In this document: piece after piece, positions 1-12,312 of the stretch | Layout of the letters: the number at the start of each line of letters is the position of its first letter | How positions within the stretch are numbered: position 1 is the first letter of the stretch | NCBI GenBank assembly: GCA_013399895.1 | Contig: VXBA01001277.1 | Coordinates: forward strand, 52,756 to 116,755 | Length of the DNA: 64,000 nucleotides | Reading direction: 5' to 3' | Source: Serilophus lunatus | Taxonomy: Eukaryota > Chordata > Aves > Passeriformes > Eurylaimidae | The notes under the pieces: model-generated | What the model was told of the DNA's origin: nothing | The model's input: the letters and a program-made list of their open reading frames with translations, nothing else | The model's database searches: none | Translations under genes and position numbers: made by a program

Positions 1-54
1 CTTGATGATCTTAAGGATCTCTTCCAACCTTGTTAATACTGTGATACTGTGATA
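1..54 (+). repeat. CR1 LINE 3' terminus, cut by the window edge
   Basis: The sequence opens inside the last part of a CR1 element: a 'cttgatgatct' block, 'cttccaacc', then two copies of an ATACTGTG-like octamer. This matches in layout the 3' end of the CR1 copy ending at 63166, which has the same 'cttgatgatctct' block and paired 'aattctgtgt' units. The body of the element lies outside the window. CR1 elements end in a short octamer microsatellite rather than poly(A), which fixes the orientation as plus. Confidence 0.8.
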
Positions 55-3000
55 CCTTGAAGCTTGAAATACTGAGTAGAAAATTTTTGTACCTGATAAG
101 ACTTACCTTATAATTAATTTATCTTGTTTTCCTCTCAGTTGTTCAAAATGGGAGTTCTGGATCACTAATGTGAGAAACAGCAGTTTCAGGGGTAAGAAAT
201 AATTTAGAAATGCCAAATGTTTTATTGGTAGTTGTTAACTGCAGCATAGGATGCACCCTCAGGATAGCTGATTGGAAAGATCTCTGATTACTGAAGAGTG
301 TCCAGGGAAGCAAGTTCAGTGCCTGACAAACAGGAGTGGAAGCAGCTCTTTTACCTCAGTACTATAAAGCTTTTTAACTTAAAAATACCTCCATCTAACA
401 CACTAACACGTTAACACGTCTACTAAAAAAGAAAAAGAAGAAAAAAAACCCAAACCAAACAAAACCAATCCTGTCTGTCACAACCATTGATATGGAATAT
501 TTTTGGCATGCGGTTTCAGCATTTTAATTACTGAGAGGCAGTATTTCAGGGAAAAGAAAGTATTTCTGTGCCCTGTGCTAGGCAAAGAACTTCACTCTGG
601 TTAAACTAAACAGCTGCCTTTTTGAAAGAACTCATTACAGAGACAGCATATCTTTTGGTTCACGTGCTTAGTTTCTTGGGTGGCATCTGCAGACTCTTTC
701 ATCATTCAACTTGTGTTGCCTTTTCCGAGCTCTGCATCTGTCAGAAAAGGAAAGGTGGCCACCCTCTCAGTAGGTGCAGCAGCACAAAGACTGCATTCTC
801 CTGCTGCATATCCTGACTCACAAAAAAAAAGGAATAAAGCATAACCCTTGGTGGTTGACGCAGCTGGAGATACTCTTTAATATGCCACAGATACAGTATT
901 AGTTTATTGAGCTTGTAGTTTAGGTCAAGGGCTAATTCCTTTTCCAATTACATCTCTGCAATTCAAATGAAATAATGAGAACCAGCAGCATTTTTTAGTA
1001 AAGAAACTGATCTTAAAAATGAGGTTGAGATAGAAAATGTGTGAGATTTTTTTTTCCTCCATTGCCTTTGCAAAGCCAGAGGAATAGGCTGGTTTTATAG
1101 CAATCTTTCAAGAAACTGTGCAGTCCCTCTGAAAAATGTGTTCCTTTTAGCAGTCTTAGCTGGGATCTCTGAAAGACTGAAAGGAATCGCAGTTTCATGA
1201 CTTAGGTGATGAATGATTTTCACAGCTTCACATTCTGTCAAGTATAATGCACAGAGCATTTGTCTCCGAAATTGAGTAGGTTTATCAGCTCCTGAGGGAC
1301 TTCCAGGCTATTATTGTGCATCAGAGGTCACATAATGCTTTGACATTACCAGTCCAAATAGCTTAAGTTAAGCTTACGAGCTTCCATTTATTGCTACTTT
1401 ATAATAGGAAACACGGAGAAGATTTAGTTGCAAGATGAATTCTAGGATTAAATGGTCAGAAAGTACTAATAATTTCAACTTCTGAAAGGTTTCATACATA
1501 AATATGTTGAACAATTAGCCAGTGTGAGGAGTGTGATTGTAATCTCTTGTGCTAGAAACAAAGACTCAATACAGAGGAATTTATTTAGAGTTTCTTGTTA
1601 CAAAAGTACTGATATTTAACAGGTGCAGAACAATAAAACACAAAAATAAGTAGAAAAGCAGCCACTTTTCCAGCTACAGATAATGATTGCTTCTAATGAG
1701 AACCTGGGTTCTAATTACATGAAAAAATGTACTTCACTGAAATCTGCCCTCGAAATTAATTTTAAGAGAAAGACTATGCGAATCTTACACTGAAAGTGTT
1801 AAACATTCCCAGCATACTCACAGGTGCTGATCTCAAGAATATTAGTAGAGCCAGAAGTGAGTAAGAAATACGTTTCAGCTCAAAGCATTTCCTTTATTTC
1901 TTAGATTTTTGCCCATAAAATCTGTGCAATTTAGAACTCTTGCTACACAGCCCTTTAGAATTTTATTGTTGACTAGAACAAGTCTGGCAGTAGATTATTT
2001 TCAGTATATTTCATGAATCTTGGATTGTCCCAAAAGCATCATCAATTTAAATCTATGATCATCCATTTTGGCATATTGAAGTCTTTGACAATGTCAAGCA
2101 AATCTGAATTTATTTTGGTTTAATAAAAACTTTCTCTCCCTGTCCAGCCTCAGGGGAGTGAAAGCTCTGCAAAACTTCTGTAGTGATACAGAAGATTCAT
2201 TAAATAACACCACAGATCCCACTGTTCTGAGTGGTTTAAAAAAGTATGATAGACAGACACTATCTCAAAGACTATTTCTAGAGTAAGTAATACTGAGATA
2301 ATTTGGTGAAAGAGTCTATATAAGTATAAAGCAGTTGTTTTTATTACTGAAAAAGTGGAATCTGAATTTCTTTAATATGTAATATGTGATTGCAATAATT
2401 TGCCAGGAAATAAAAATAATTTCTCTCAAAGATATCTCCCTCTCACCTCTCCCTCTATGTCTTTCAGGAATTTCTGTAGTTTTTAGGGGGGAGTGATTAA
2501 CGTGCTGGCAGGCAAACCTTAAGGAGACTTCTTTTTTTTAAATGGTAAAAATCAGAATGCTTCACCTTTTCATCCCAATACATTGTGGAAACTGATGAGA
2601 AGGAATATTGCTCTCTGCTTTTCTTTAGTTTTTGAGGAACATTTATAGAATACTAGTAGAGGAGCAATAGAAGGAGGAATAGCAATATATATTTACAGAT
2701 TATAAAGTTCTGTTCCCTTTGAAGTGATAAGGAAACCTGATCTGACTTTAGGAAAGTCTGTATTTCACTTCTGACATTTAAATGCCACTGTTGATCACGT
2801 ATAGTTACTAGGAATACAGAAAGTGGATTGAATGAAAATAACCTTTGCACCAAGGTTTTTATCCCAATTGCAATATTATCTGGTGACATCTCATCTTTTT
2901 TCTTTTCTTCTCAATGTCAGAGTGACCTCTTGAAAGATCTCAAGGGTCCAGGTGCTATTTGCAGAAATTTCTACATGATCATAAGAATCAGGTTCTAAAC

Positions 3001-5824
3001 ACTCCTCACAAAGCTCTGCCTTAACCTTCCTTTATCTTTTTTTCTTCACATGATTTATTCTTCCCCAATAATTTTGACTGTATATTGTTCTTTCCTTAAT
3101 AATTCTTCTTCTAAAATTTTCTCCCATATTTCTGTGCATCACATCAGAGGTCTCCTTACCTGGGAGGAGCTGAGCATTCTTAGCTGGAAAGTATGGTTGG
3201 GTGGGCAGAATGGTAAAACTGCAGCAAGGGGAACATAAAGCTTACAAGCATTATAGAAAGAGAAGGGATTTGTTACAGCTCAGGCATGATGGAGAGAGGG
3301 ATGAGGTTTTGCTTGGGGAGACAAGGGGCTTTTCTTAAAATTCTCTTTTTTTAAAGGTGCAAAATGCTGCAAATCGTGTTGCAGCTCAGGAATGTACAGA
3401 AAGGTGCTAGTGAGAGAAAGTATGGGGAAAAGTAGGAGGGACTTTGATGTCAATTTTTTATTTAATGCATCTTGCGCGGCAGAGTGCTACACTTTCTGTG
3501 CCAAAAGTTCATTGTGTGAAAGTGTGAAAAAGAACACTATCTTCAGACTGAAAGCATTTTCCAGGAGATTCCCATAAAGAAAGGTGCAGATAGCATAATT
3601 TCAAAGCTCGGGCTAGCACTTCACAGAATGCTGCCCACCACAGTCTGCTTTCAACTGCATAAACCCAAGTGTGGAGAAAAAATGTCTCTGTTCTAGCTAG
3701 TTTTTTTATGAATTCTTGGGGTTTAGTTAAAAAAATGTATTTCTCTGTCAAATTCTCCAAATACCTTAATGTCATTCTGCTTTCACTGCCTGCAATCATC
3801 TGAGTGTCTGAAGTTTCTGGGAAAAGGATTTTCAGTACCTGCAAAAAAAAAAAAAAAAAATAAAAAAGGGTATTTTCAAAGCAAAATTTCTTATGAAATT
3901 AGAAAACAAAACATTGAACATTGTTTCAGAATTCAAAGCTGAATCTTCAGACAATACAAACACATATAAATTACCACAAATTCAGGTTCTCTTTTGCCAG
4001 CAGGGATGTCCTTCCACATAGTTTCAATAATATTCTTATTTCAAGCAGGTGAAAGGTTAAATTTTGAATGCATGTTCTGTTAAGGGAATCCTGTTTTACA
4101 TGACTTTTCTGAGAAATTTAGAACCACTTCTAAAAAAGTCTGTATTTCTCATGGATAGGTTAAATTCCTGTTTTATTTGAATATAGTGACTTTACTAGGA
4201 TTCATTTTTATCAATATATCTACATTGAAAGAAAAAAAGAAAGAGCTGTTTTCTTTTTTTACTTCTAATATTCCTTAAATAACAGAAAATAAATACTTAG
4301 GGAAAACAAATGCAATTGATTAGGTTTCCTATGTTAGCATTGTTTATTACTACGACAATATGTAAATACAGAAAATATTAAGTTTTCGGGACTGGGCAAA
4401 ACTTCATAGTGAAAATGTAACCCTAATATAAGGCATTTTTCATTGTGCTTTTAATGTGTAAGTACAAAAACCTTAAATCTGTAGCAAACAGGTAATTTGT
4501 GAGTATGTACAACAATTAATAACATGTAAGGTGTCACTGAGATCTGCTGCAAGGGAAAGGCTTGTCTGCTTTTTCTTATTTTCCCATGGACTGAACTCTC
4601 TTGTCTTTGCTACCTAACTAGTGATGATTGGCCATGAAAGAGGTAGACACAACTGCCTTTGTAGACGAGACATTGCCTGGCTTAAGTATAGTAAAATGGA
4701 CTCTAAGATTTATAGTTTTTAAAAGAGAAATCTGCAGAACCACTAAACTTCAGATAGATGTGAACCAGAATGGTCCTTTGGCAACAATACTAGGGAACAA
4801 TAAGCAACTTATGTTCTAGACAATTGTCTCTTCTATGCAAATTTTTGCTTATTACAAACTGAATAATCTGAGATCTTTAAATCAAAATGAAATTAAGGAT
4901 TCAAAATCTTCAAATTGTACTCTGCAAATGGATATAACTTTAGGTAAGTGAAATACAGTCCCAAATATTATTTCATTCTTATGGCAACAATAATTCTTTT
5001 GTGTCACTCTCAAGTAGGAAAGCTCAGGTGTGTAGCTAGAACTCAGGACTAGATACCAAACTCTCTAGATGCAATTGGGATGTTTGAGACCTATTTGTTT
5101 TGGATGTGAATTATTTTTTTTAGCTTGTTACAGGTTCACTAACTTAGTGAATCTGTTTGGCGATTGCTTTATATCTGAAAATAAATTTGCAAATGTAAGG
5201 ACTAGATTTTTTTCATACTTCTTCCACAAAGGAAGAATCAAGATGGAGTAATGACATTTGAAGTGCTTTTGGGTGATACTAGGTTGCAGAAGTTTTAGTC
5301 TTCCTAATCCAAATTCAGAATTGCATTGAAAACCTGTTAGTATTCTTTTTTTCTCCTTTTGCTTTTTGCCTGGCAGTCTCATCATATTGTAATACCCAGG
5401 GCTCATCCTATCTATTGTTATCTTGATCCTCCTCTTTGACCAAACTTTTCCTGTCTGTGATTTAAAAATATCTTTGTAAGTTATCTTTCAAGCGAGTCTC
5501 AGTAATTGTTCTCAAATCTACAGACTGTCAGAAAGATAGCTGCTCTAAGTTTCGTGCATGCTCTCTGAAGCTTCCCTGCATATGAAAAAGTGCTGATTTG
5601 TACACTAAGGAGACTTATTATTTCTTTTTAATTTTTTTCTGAAAAGAAAACTGCATGCAGCAAAGTGACAGACACTTTGATGACTGAGGTATTAATCAGA
5701 GGTTTGACTGGAGGGGCTAGGATAAGAAGAGAGGTTTGAAGAAGAAGCTCTGAATCACCTGCTGAATATATTGTAAAAGCCTTTTAAAGATCTGAAGATT
5801 ATGGTAAATTGATTAATATCCTAA
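55..5824. other. Unique AT-rich sequence, no gene recognised
   Basis: No ORF above about 110 codons, no recognisable protein motif, no LTR or CR1 sequence and no RNA gene were seen. A 111-codon minus-strand frame (3509-3844) has no family signature and ends at a poly(A) run, so I treat it as chance. An uninterrupted A-run (3842-3860) and short A/T tracts are the only low-complexity features. Best read as intergenic or intronic DNA. Confidence 0.6.
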
Positions 5825-6595
5825 TGGGTTGACCATGACTGGATATCAGGTGCCCACCAAAATCAATCTGTCATCCTCCTCCTCCTCAGCTAGATAGGGG
5901 AGAGAAAATATAATGGAATTCTCCTGGGCTGAGATAAGTATAGGGAGAGATCACTCACCCATTACTATCATGAACAAAACAGACTCGACTTAGGGAAATT
6001 AGTTTAATTCATTACCAATCAAGTACTGAAAATGATATAAAATCTTAAAACCACCTTCTCCACACCTCTTCTTTCTTAAAAGTCTTAGCTTTATTCACAA
6101 TTTCTCTGTCTCCTCCCTCACAATGATGAAGGAAGTCAGGGCATAGGGGTTGAGATCAGTTCATTGCACTGTCTCTACTGCTCCCTCCTGCTCAAGGGAA
6201 GGACTCCTCACACTACTCCCCTGCTCCAGCATGGGGTCTTCCAGAGGGTGCAGTGGATATCTGATCCACCATGGATCTCTATGAGCTGTGGGGAAAGAGC
6301 CTGTCTCACCATGATCTTCACCATGGGCTACAGGGAACCTCTGTTCCAGCTAATGCAGCACATCCTTCCGCTCCTTCTGGACTGACCTTGGTGATGGTGT
6401 TTCTCTCACATATTCTCATGTCTCTTTCTGACTTCTGTTGCGCAGGGTTTTTTCTCCTTCTTTATTACGTTTTCTCAGTGGCAATACCACCTTCACTGAT
6501 GGACACAGCCTTGGCCAGGTGCAGGTCTGCCTTGGAGCTGGCTAGCATTGGCTCTATCAGACATGAGGAAGCATCTGGCTGCTTCTCCCTCTACA
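5825..6595 (-). mobile_element. Degenerate avian ERV-type LTR-like repeat
   Basis: On the plus strand the block starts 'tgggttgacc' and ends 'ccctctaca', so on the minus strand it has the TG...CA ends expected of an LTR. It holds an AATAAA on the minus strand (6090-6095) and the 'agactcgactt..gggaaatta' and 'ttggctctatcagacatg' blocks that I recognise, from memory, as part of an abundant bird repeat. The minus orientation rests on the polyadenylation signal and the left edge, which resembles an LTR 3' end. No clean target duplication is visible (cctaa against gttaa), so the edges are approximate. A 109-codon plus-strand frame inside it (6271-6600) is antisense to the repeat and is not treated as a gene. 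Confidence 0.6.
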
Positions 6596-7265
6596 GTTAA
6601 TTTGTCCTGAAAGCTAAGAAGTTCATGACAAGTGTCGGTGGCAAGTGTGGAACAATGCCCACTGTCTGTCTGAATTCAGAAATGGTCATCTGAAACACAT
6701 CTGTGCTCTAAAAAACCAAAAGTCAGACAGAGCTGGGGCCTCTGGCTGTGTGATGAAACAAAAGTTATAAACTTTGTCAGAGGGTGTAATGAAGGAGAAA
6801 GAATTTAGATATACTTACTGCTTTGTCTATGTGGAAGCCTACACGCTGCTCTGCTCAATCTGAAGGACAGGTGAGATGCTTTTTTTCATGGCTTATGTTT
6901 CCCAGTGAACTGTGCGTGGCGCTAAAGAATGTGACTTTTGGGGTTGGGATTTTGCATTAGAGGCCAGGTACCTTAAAGAAAGTAGTATATAGTATATAGT
7001 AGTATATAGTCCTCTACTTTAAGGGCATGCTGGAGCCTGAAAGCCAAGGAATTTAAGTACCTGCTGAGCACAGCCTGAGCTTTATCAGCTTCCAAATGAG
7101 CAAAATTTAATTGAAACTATTCCATATGTGGTAAAGGAGCAGAAGAATCCGAATTCAAACTCTACTCTCTCCATAAGTGATAAGTAGGAGTGAAATGACT
7201 TGGGGTTTTTTTTTTAATTGAATCAGAAAGGAAGTCTTTTCTGGTTGTATTGGAAATAGTATGTC
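6596..7265. other. Short unique interval with a TATAG-type simple repeat
   Basis: No gene seen. Around 6981-7010 there is a short imperfect array of 'agtatat' units ('gtagtatatagtatatag'). The rest is unremarkable AT-rich sequence leading into the CR1 tail. Confidence 0.5.
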
Positions 7266-7832
7266 CGGCACGATCAGGGCAGTGATCATCCCCTGTACTC
7301 AGCACTGGTGAGGCTGCACCTTGAATCATGTGTTCAGGTTTGGGCCCCTCACTTAAAGATGGACATTGAAGTCCTGGAGCGTGTTCAGAGAAGGGCAGTG
7401 GAGTTCGTAAAGGTTCTGGAATGCAAGCTTGATGAGGAGCATCTGAAGAAGCTGGGGTTGGTCAGTCTGGAAATAAGGAGGCTAAGGGGAGACCTTATCA
7501 CTCCCTACACCTACCTGTAAACAGGTTGTAGCAAGGTGAGAATCAGTCTCTTCTCCCAAGTAGCAAGTCATAGCAGGAAAGGAAATGTCCTTTAGTTGCA
7601 CAAGGGGAGGTTTAGTTTGGATATTAGGAGTAATGCCTTCATGGAAAAAGTTGTCAAGCATTGGAACAGGTTGCCCAGGGAAATGGTAGAATCACTGAAT
7701 ATATTTCAAAGATGGGCAGATACAGTTCCTAAGGATAAGGTTTAGTGGTGGATTTTGCAGTATTAGGTTAATAGCTGGACTTGATCATCATAGAGGTAAT
7801 TTCCAACTCAAACAGTTACACAATTCTATATT
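7266..7832 (+). repeat. CR1 LINE fragment (ORF2 C-terminus plus 3' UTR)
   Basis: The plus strand carries the ORF2 C-terminal region in a broken frame. A 70-codon stretch at 7308-7520 reads 'VLERVQRRAVEFVK', then 'LGLVSLEIRRLRGDLITPY', the same order as the better-preserved copy at 62671-63054. A stop ends the frame just after 'ITPYTYL'. The segments coding for 'FRWWNRLPREVVESPS'-like sequence follow in decayed form ('attggaacaggttgcccagg'), then the 3' terminus 'cttgatcatcatagaggt'. The element is 5'-truncated, as most CR1 insertions are, and non-functional. Confidence 0.85.
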
Positions 7833-8021
7833 GTCTTTCTGAACATCATTGAAAATTGACAAACAAAAACCTAATATCATCAAAAACTGTAGTCTCTGTT
7901 CCACTGAATGTGCTAATGTCCCCCCCAACCCAATGTATGCGAAATAGCGAACCAGAATATTTTTACCATTTGTCACCATTGACTTAGCTTCATATGGAAT
8001 TTAGCTAAACATCAGAGAGAT

Positions 8022-8069
8022 GGAATCATTAGAAAAGTAATCACTGGAATCACTAGAAAAGTAGTCACT
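8022..8069. repeat. Two-copy 24-bp tandem duplication
   Basis: Unit 1 (8022-8045) and unit 2 (8046-8069) are both 24 bp, begin 'ggaatca' and end 'tcact'. They differ at only two positions: 'atta' against 'acta' and 'gtaatc' against 'gtagtc'. The start of a third unit ('agaaaa') follows. Looks like a local slippage or unequal-exchange duplication. Confidence 0.85.
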
Positions 8070-10169
8070 AGAAAAATAATAGCACTATTTTCTAGAGAGA
8101 TATTATGTAATTCATACTCATGCTTTAGACCAGAGGGAGAAACATAATAAAAAGAGGAGTAGCAAATCATGATAGTCAAATAGTAGAGTATCACTGCATT
8201 CTGCAAATGGGACAGTGTTGTTTGAAAATGTCAACCACAGTGCATAAGCATGGAGATGTGTTTAATGTTACTTCATATGGAGTTGAAACAGTATATCTTG
8301 GAAATGCTCCATTTGGCACAAAGAACAGTAACTGATTGATAGCTATAATCAGATCCCATGGGAAATTTTTGCACTGGCACTTCTTAGGTCACATTGATAT
8401 CGAAAAGTATTTGCTTTGAGATCCCTCATGATAGATATGAATTTTCTCAGAAATTCTGTTCTGTTCTCTTTTGTCTTTCTGTTGATAAAAGAATGCATAA
8501 TAATGTACCCAGAGTACTTCTTGAGTATTTTCAAAAGACTGTAGTGTCCTTCAGGGGCTAATAAAGGGGCTTTTAGATTTCCAGCATACCTACCAGCACT
8601 GCACAGGAGCAGTGGCGAGATGTGATCAGGACATGCAAGGTTTGTTTGGTCCATTGAGATTTACTGCTAGGTAGAACTTCTGCATACTAGGGACAACAGA
8701 AACGCCAACTAGACAAAAATATAGGGGCAATGTATATTTTCATTTGGAACATCTCACTGCTTGATCTCTAATGTATCTTTTCTATCCAGGCATTCCTGGC
8801 CAAAATTGCTGATTTTATCCCTCCCTTTTTCAGCCCAGTTAAGCACCAGAAACAAATCTAATATCGATATGAAAATTAGGGTAACTATGAAAACTAAAAA
8901 CAATCAAGGTGAAGTGATGACATTTCATAGCCTAGGTAAAACTGAAAATCATGCACAATGGATTAAACCTCTAGGAGTAAATACTATAGCATGTAAATGC
9001 TGTCAATATCTCTCAGTAACCTGCTCAGATTTCTGAATTGATAGCAGGAATTATTAAAATATAAGATGTTGAGGAAATATTCTGTGATCTACCTGTGGTA
9101 GAACCATGGGTCCTAGGCAAAAGTAGATGTGACACAGAATGGTAATTGGCCTGAATTGCTTGGTATAGTGTAAGGGTTGTGTATTTCACAGTGAATGATA
9201 CCCTGAGATAGTTTGTAATAGAAAAACAGAGATTATTATTAAGCTGTCTTCTGCTGTCTTTCTCAGAATGAGACCTGTTGTTTGGTTGGTCCTGGATGCA
9301 ACAAATAAGAAGATAAAAATCCTTCCTCCCTTTAGAGCTTCCACTTCCCCTGTGGAAGAGTACCTTGTGTATTTTTGACTCATTTTTTCTTGTTGATGAA
9401 ATTTCAGAGCTGCTGCTTTAAAATCACCCCTTCTAGCCAATCTTTCTCTCATTCATTGCTATGTGCTGTTCAAGGGCACTGCTTCTCTGACACTCCAACC
9501 TGATCCCAAGGGCAGCTCTGTGCCTGCTGACTACAAATCACTCCTCTGGACTCTATCTGGAATTCCAGGGCACAGCTTGTCTCAGCCTTGCCTACCTGTA
9601 CAGCTCTCCTCATCATGAGATGTACCAATTAAATTTCTTTTGCCAGTCCCTGTGAAGGGCAAAGTGTGATTTCTGCTAGAGATGTTAATAAAGAATAAAG
9701 GAAGAACCAACAATGCAGCAGTATGTTTCAGTGACTGTGACCTCTGGCTGTCCTTGAGTGTGTTAAATTGGCTGTTTTCTTATGGCTCTTGGCTCCATAG
9801 CATACACCTTTGTATACATCCTAGCTGGCCAAGCTTTTTAATCACATATAGCCTGTCTTTCTTTTCAGCAGGTAATCATTTGATAGTATAGGGATCTTGG
9901 AGTAGTAGGTACTTTTGTTGATATACATGGCTTATCCACAGCAGGCAGGCGAACTCCAATTTTTCTGGTCTTCACCTTTGCCTAGTGTCGCTGTTGTCCC
10001 GGCAGAGGTAGTAATGACACAGATTCTTGGGTTCATGCAGGAAGACATTTTAATGAGAAAACCCACAGGTTTTATACCTTTTAGAAAACAGTGTGTTACA
10101 TCCTCATTGGTGGATACACTTGTTTTTAACAATTTCATTGGCTTAGACTAAATATGAAGTCATCTTACC

Positions 10170-10345
10170 TTGTTTTGAGAAACCTTCTATTTTGGGAAAG
10201 ACTGAGATTGCTTTGAGAAAGACATGAGAAAGTCCTCAAAAACATGTTTTTGAGGAGATCCTGTTGTTATAGGAAAACTTGGCTTGTTATCAGAGAAGAA
10301 CTTGTTATTGTGTGATAAAACTGAGTTGCTGTGTGAAACTCTAAG
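10170..10345. repeat. Degenerate tandem array, unit about 19-23 bp
   Basis: Successive units share a core of the form 'actgagtt-gctgtgtgaaa'. Examples are 'gactgagattgctttgagaaa', 'acttgttattgtgtgataaa', 'actgagttgctgtgtgaaa' and 'ctctaagttataatgtgaaa'. Period and sequence drift along the array, so it is an old minisatellite rather than a fresh expansion. It has no coding potential. The palindrome at 10233-10256 sits inside it. Confidence 0.55.
10233..10256. repeat. Perfect 24-bp palindrome
   Basis: The left half TCCTCAAAAACA is followed immediately by its exact reverse complement TGTTTTTGAGGA, with no spacer and no mismatch. The centre is ACATGT. It could extrude as a cruciform, or be two dyad-symmetric protein sites. 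The surrounding array gives no further hint. Confidence 0.95.
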
Positions 10346-11904
10346 TTATAATGTGAAAAACACAAGTGAATTTTAAGAGAGTTCTGATATTGTTATGAGA
10401 AATCTACATTCCGGAGTATTTTTCTCTTTGCAGCAGGAGTTCTTTCAAGGTTGTTTTTCAGGTTGCTTATCTTCTCATTCTGCTGCTTCCCAGCTGCATC
10501 CATCAGGCCAGATTTCTACATGTTACTCTCCATTTTCTTTCACTCTGTTCCTCTCAAATTTTCAGGCCAGCTGTTGAATCCCACAGCCTAGTAGCTAAAA
10601 GCACAGTCAGACTTTTGCAGATATGTTAAGGCCAGTCTTGCCCTATTACTAACATCTTTTCAGACATGTATTATATTCATTCTTTTAAGTAGGATAGGAA
10701 CAAAATAGATCGTTGAAAGAATTAAAATGATTGTTAAAGAGACATTATATAGTTTCTCAATTAAAAAAAGAATAAGAAAAAATAAAAAGAAACTGTAAAT
10801 TAGTAAATAAGAAACTGGTGTCTTCATACAAGTACATTTGAGCTATTAATCAGCCTTTCTTATGAAAGTCAGCACAATCTGAGAGATTGCAAAATCTGTC
10901 ATAAAATAAGACATATTTTTGTGATTGCTGTGTTGCTGTAAGCCTACAGGCATAATTTCATACAAATATCTTACTGCAACATAATTTCAAATGATTTCGC
11001 CAAATTCTATTATAGCTTTCACAACTGCTTGCAGTAAAAGAGAGATTAATTAAACTCCAAAATTTTCCTGGAATCCCTTTTTCTTCCTGTCAGTCAGCAA
11101 CTTATCATTTACACATTAAAATACCTGGTTTTCCATAAAAATAGATTAATGAAGTCTGCTATTGGGAAGTACATGTAGGAAGGTTCATTTATGTGTCCAC
11201 ATCAGAATGTGTGGGCTCTAGCCAGAGACAGCAAAACACTCCGACCTACTAAAAATTCTGTAAGTATTCTAGTATAAAAGAATGCTAGATTTTGACAAAT
11301 AAACAATTTAAAGTAGCAACAATTTTAATATGTTATTTCAGGAAAAATTGTTAACATGGAAAAATAAGATGCATGTTTTTCATGAGAAATTGATCAGTTT
11401 AATTAGCGTGCTTTACTAAATATATGTTATTCGTGAAAACATAGGACTACCTGTCAGCTTAGCATAGGCTTCAGTGCTTTGAATTTACATGTTTTACTCT
11501 ACTTGGTTCAATGTACTACTGCATTGTCTAAGAGTAGTCCCTATATTCATAAACTCAGCTTGGCCTATCATACTAAAAAATCAGTGCAGGTTTGAGTTTT
11601 TTTAGGTTTTACACAAAAAAATTACTTCTCTCTTTCATTGTACTAAGAATTCAAAACAAAGAATATTTGTAAAGTGTTTCTTGTCATAGTTTTTCTTTTT
11701 TAATTTAAGGAGAAAACAAATTCTGAAACAGCTCAGAAATCAGTATAGTTACCAAAATCGTCTGCTTCTTGGAGATGAGTGCAGGCAAGAACTAAGGTTT
11801 TGAGTTTCCTCTCATGCAGCATGTTGCTTGCAGCCTTTCAGCTCAGTCTGGCTGCTGCATGCACCACCAGGTACTTTCTGCATGCAGCCTAGACAGGATT
11901 TTGG

Positions 11905-12312
11905 ATGTGGGTGGGTTATGAGGAAAGGCTGAGAGTCGAATCTGTTCAAGTTGGAAAAGAGAAGGCTTTGAGGTGACCTAACTGTGGCCTTCAAGTACCT
12001 GAAGGGAGCCCAAGAAAGAGGGAGAGAGACTTTACGAGAGAATGTAATGATAGGGCAAGGGGGAATAGTTTCAAAATGAAAGAGAGTAGGTTTAGATTAG
12101 ATATTAGGAAGAAATTCATTACTATGAGGATGGTGAAAAATTGCCCAGAGAATGTATGGATGCCTCATTCCTGGAAATATTCCAGACTAGTTTGGATGGG
12201 GCCCTGAGAAACCTGTTCTAGTGGAAGGTGCCCCTGCCCACAGTAGGGAGTTTGGAACTAGATGATCTCTAAGGTTCCTTCCAACCAAGGCCATTTTATG
12301 ATTTTATGATTA
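11905..12312 (+). repeat. CR1 LINE 3' fragment
   Basis: The segment runs through CR1 ORF2 C-terminal and 3' UTR blocks in order: 'tatgaggaaaggctgag', 'ttggaaaagagaaggct', 'aggtgacctaa', 'ccttcaagtacctgaa', then 'agatgatctctaaggttcct' and 'tccaacc', ending in 'atttt atg' octamer-like units ('ttttatgattttatgatta'). There is no long frame. The element is 5'-truncated and belongs to a subfamily with a longer 3' UTR than the copy ending at 63166. Confidence 0.88.

Larger units (their letters stand above)
7833..11904. other. Unique sequence with small repeats, no gene recognised
   Basis: No host gene, LTR or LINE sequence was recognised. It contains a 24-bp tandem duplication (8022-8069), a degenerate short-unit array with an embedded perfect palindrome (10170-10345) and otherwise ordinary AT-rich sequence. 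Around 9480-9700 there is a moderately GC-richer stretch followed by 'attaaa' and 'aataaag' motifs. This could be the 3' end of an old transcript or LTR, but nothing else supports that. Confidence 0.5.

Noticed and set aside
3509..3844. 111-codon minus-strand frame next to a poly(A) run, considered as a processed pseudogene
   Set aside because: The A-run is on the plus strand at the start side of the minus-strand frame, the wrong arrangement for a retrocopy, and the peptide matches no family I recognise.
6271..6600. 109-codon frame with a hydrophobic segment
   Set aside because: Antisense to the degenerate LTR-like repeat; no signal or domain that would support a gene.
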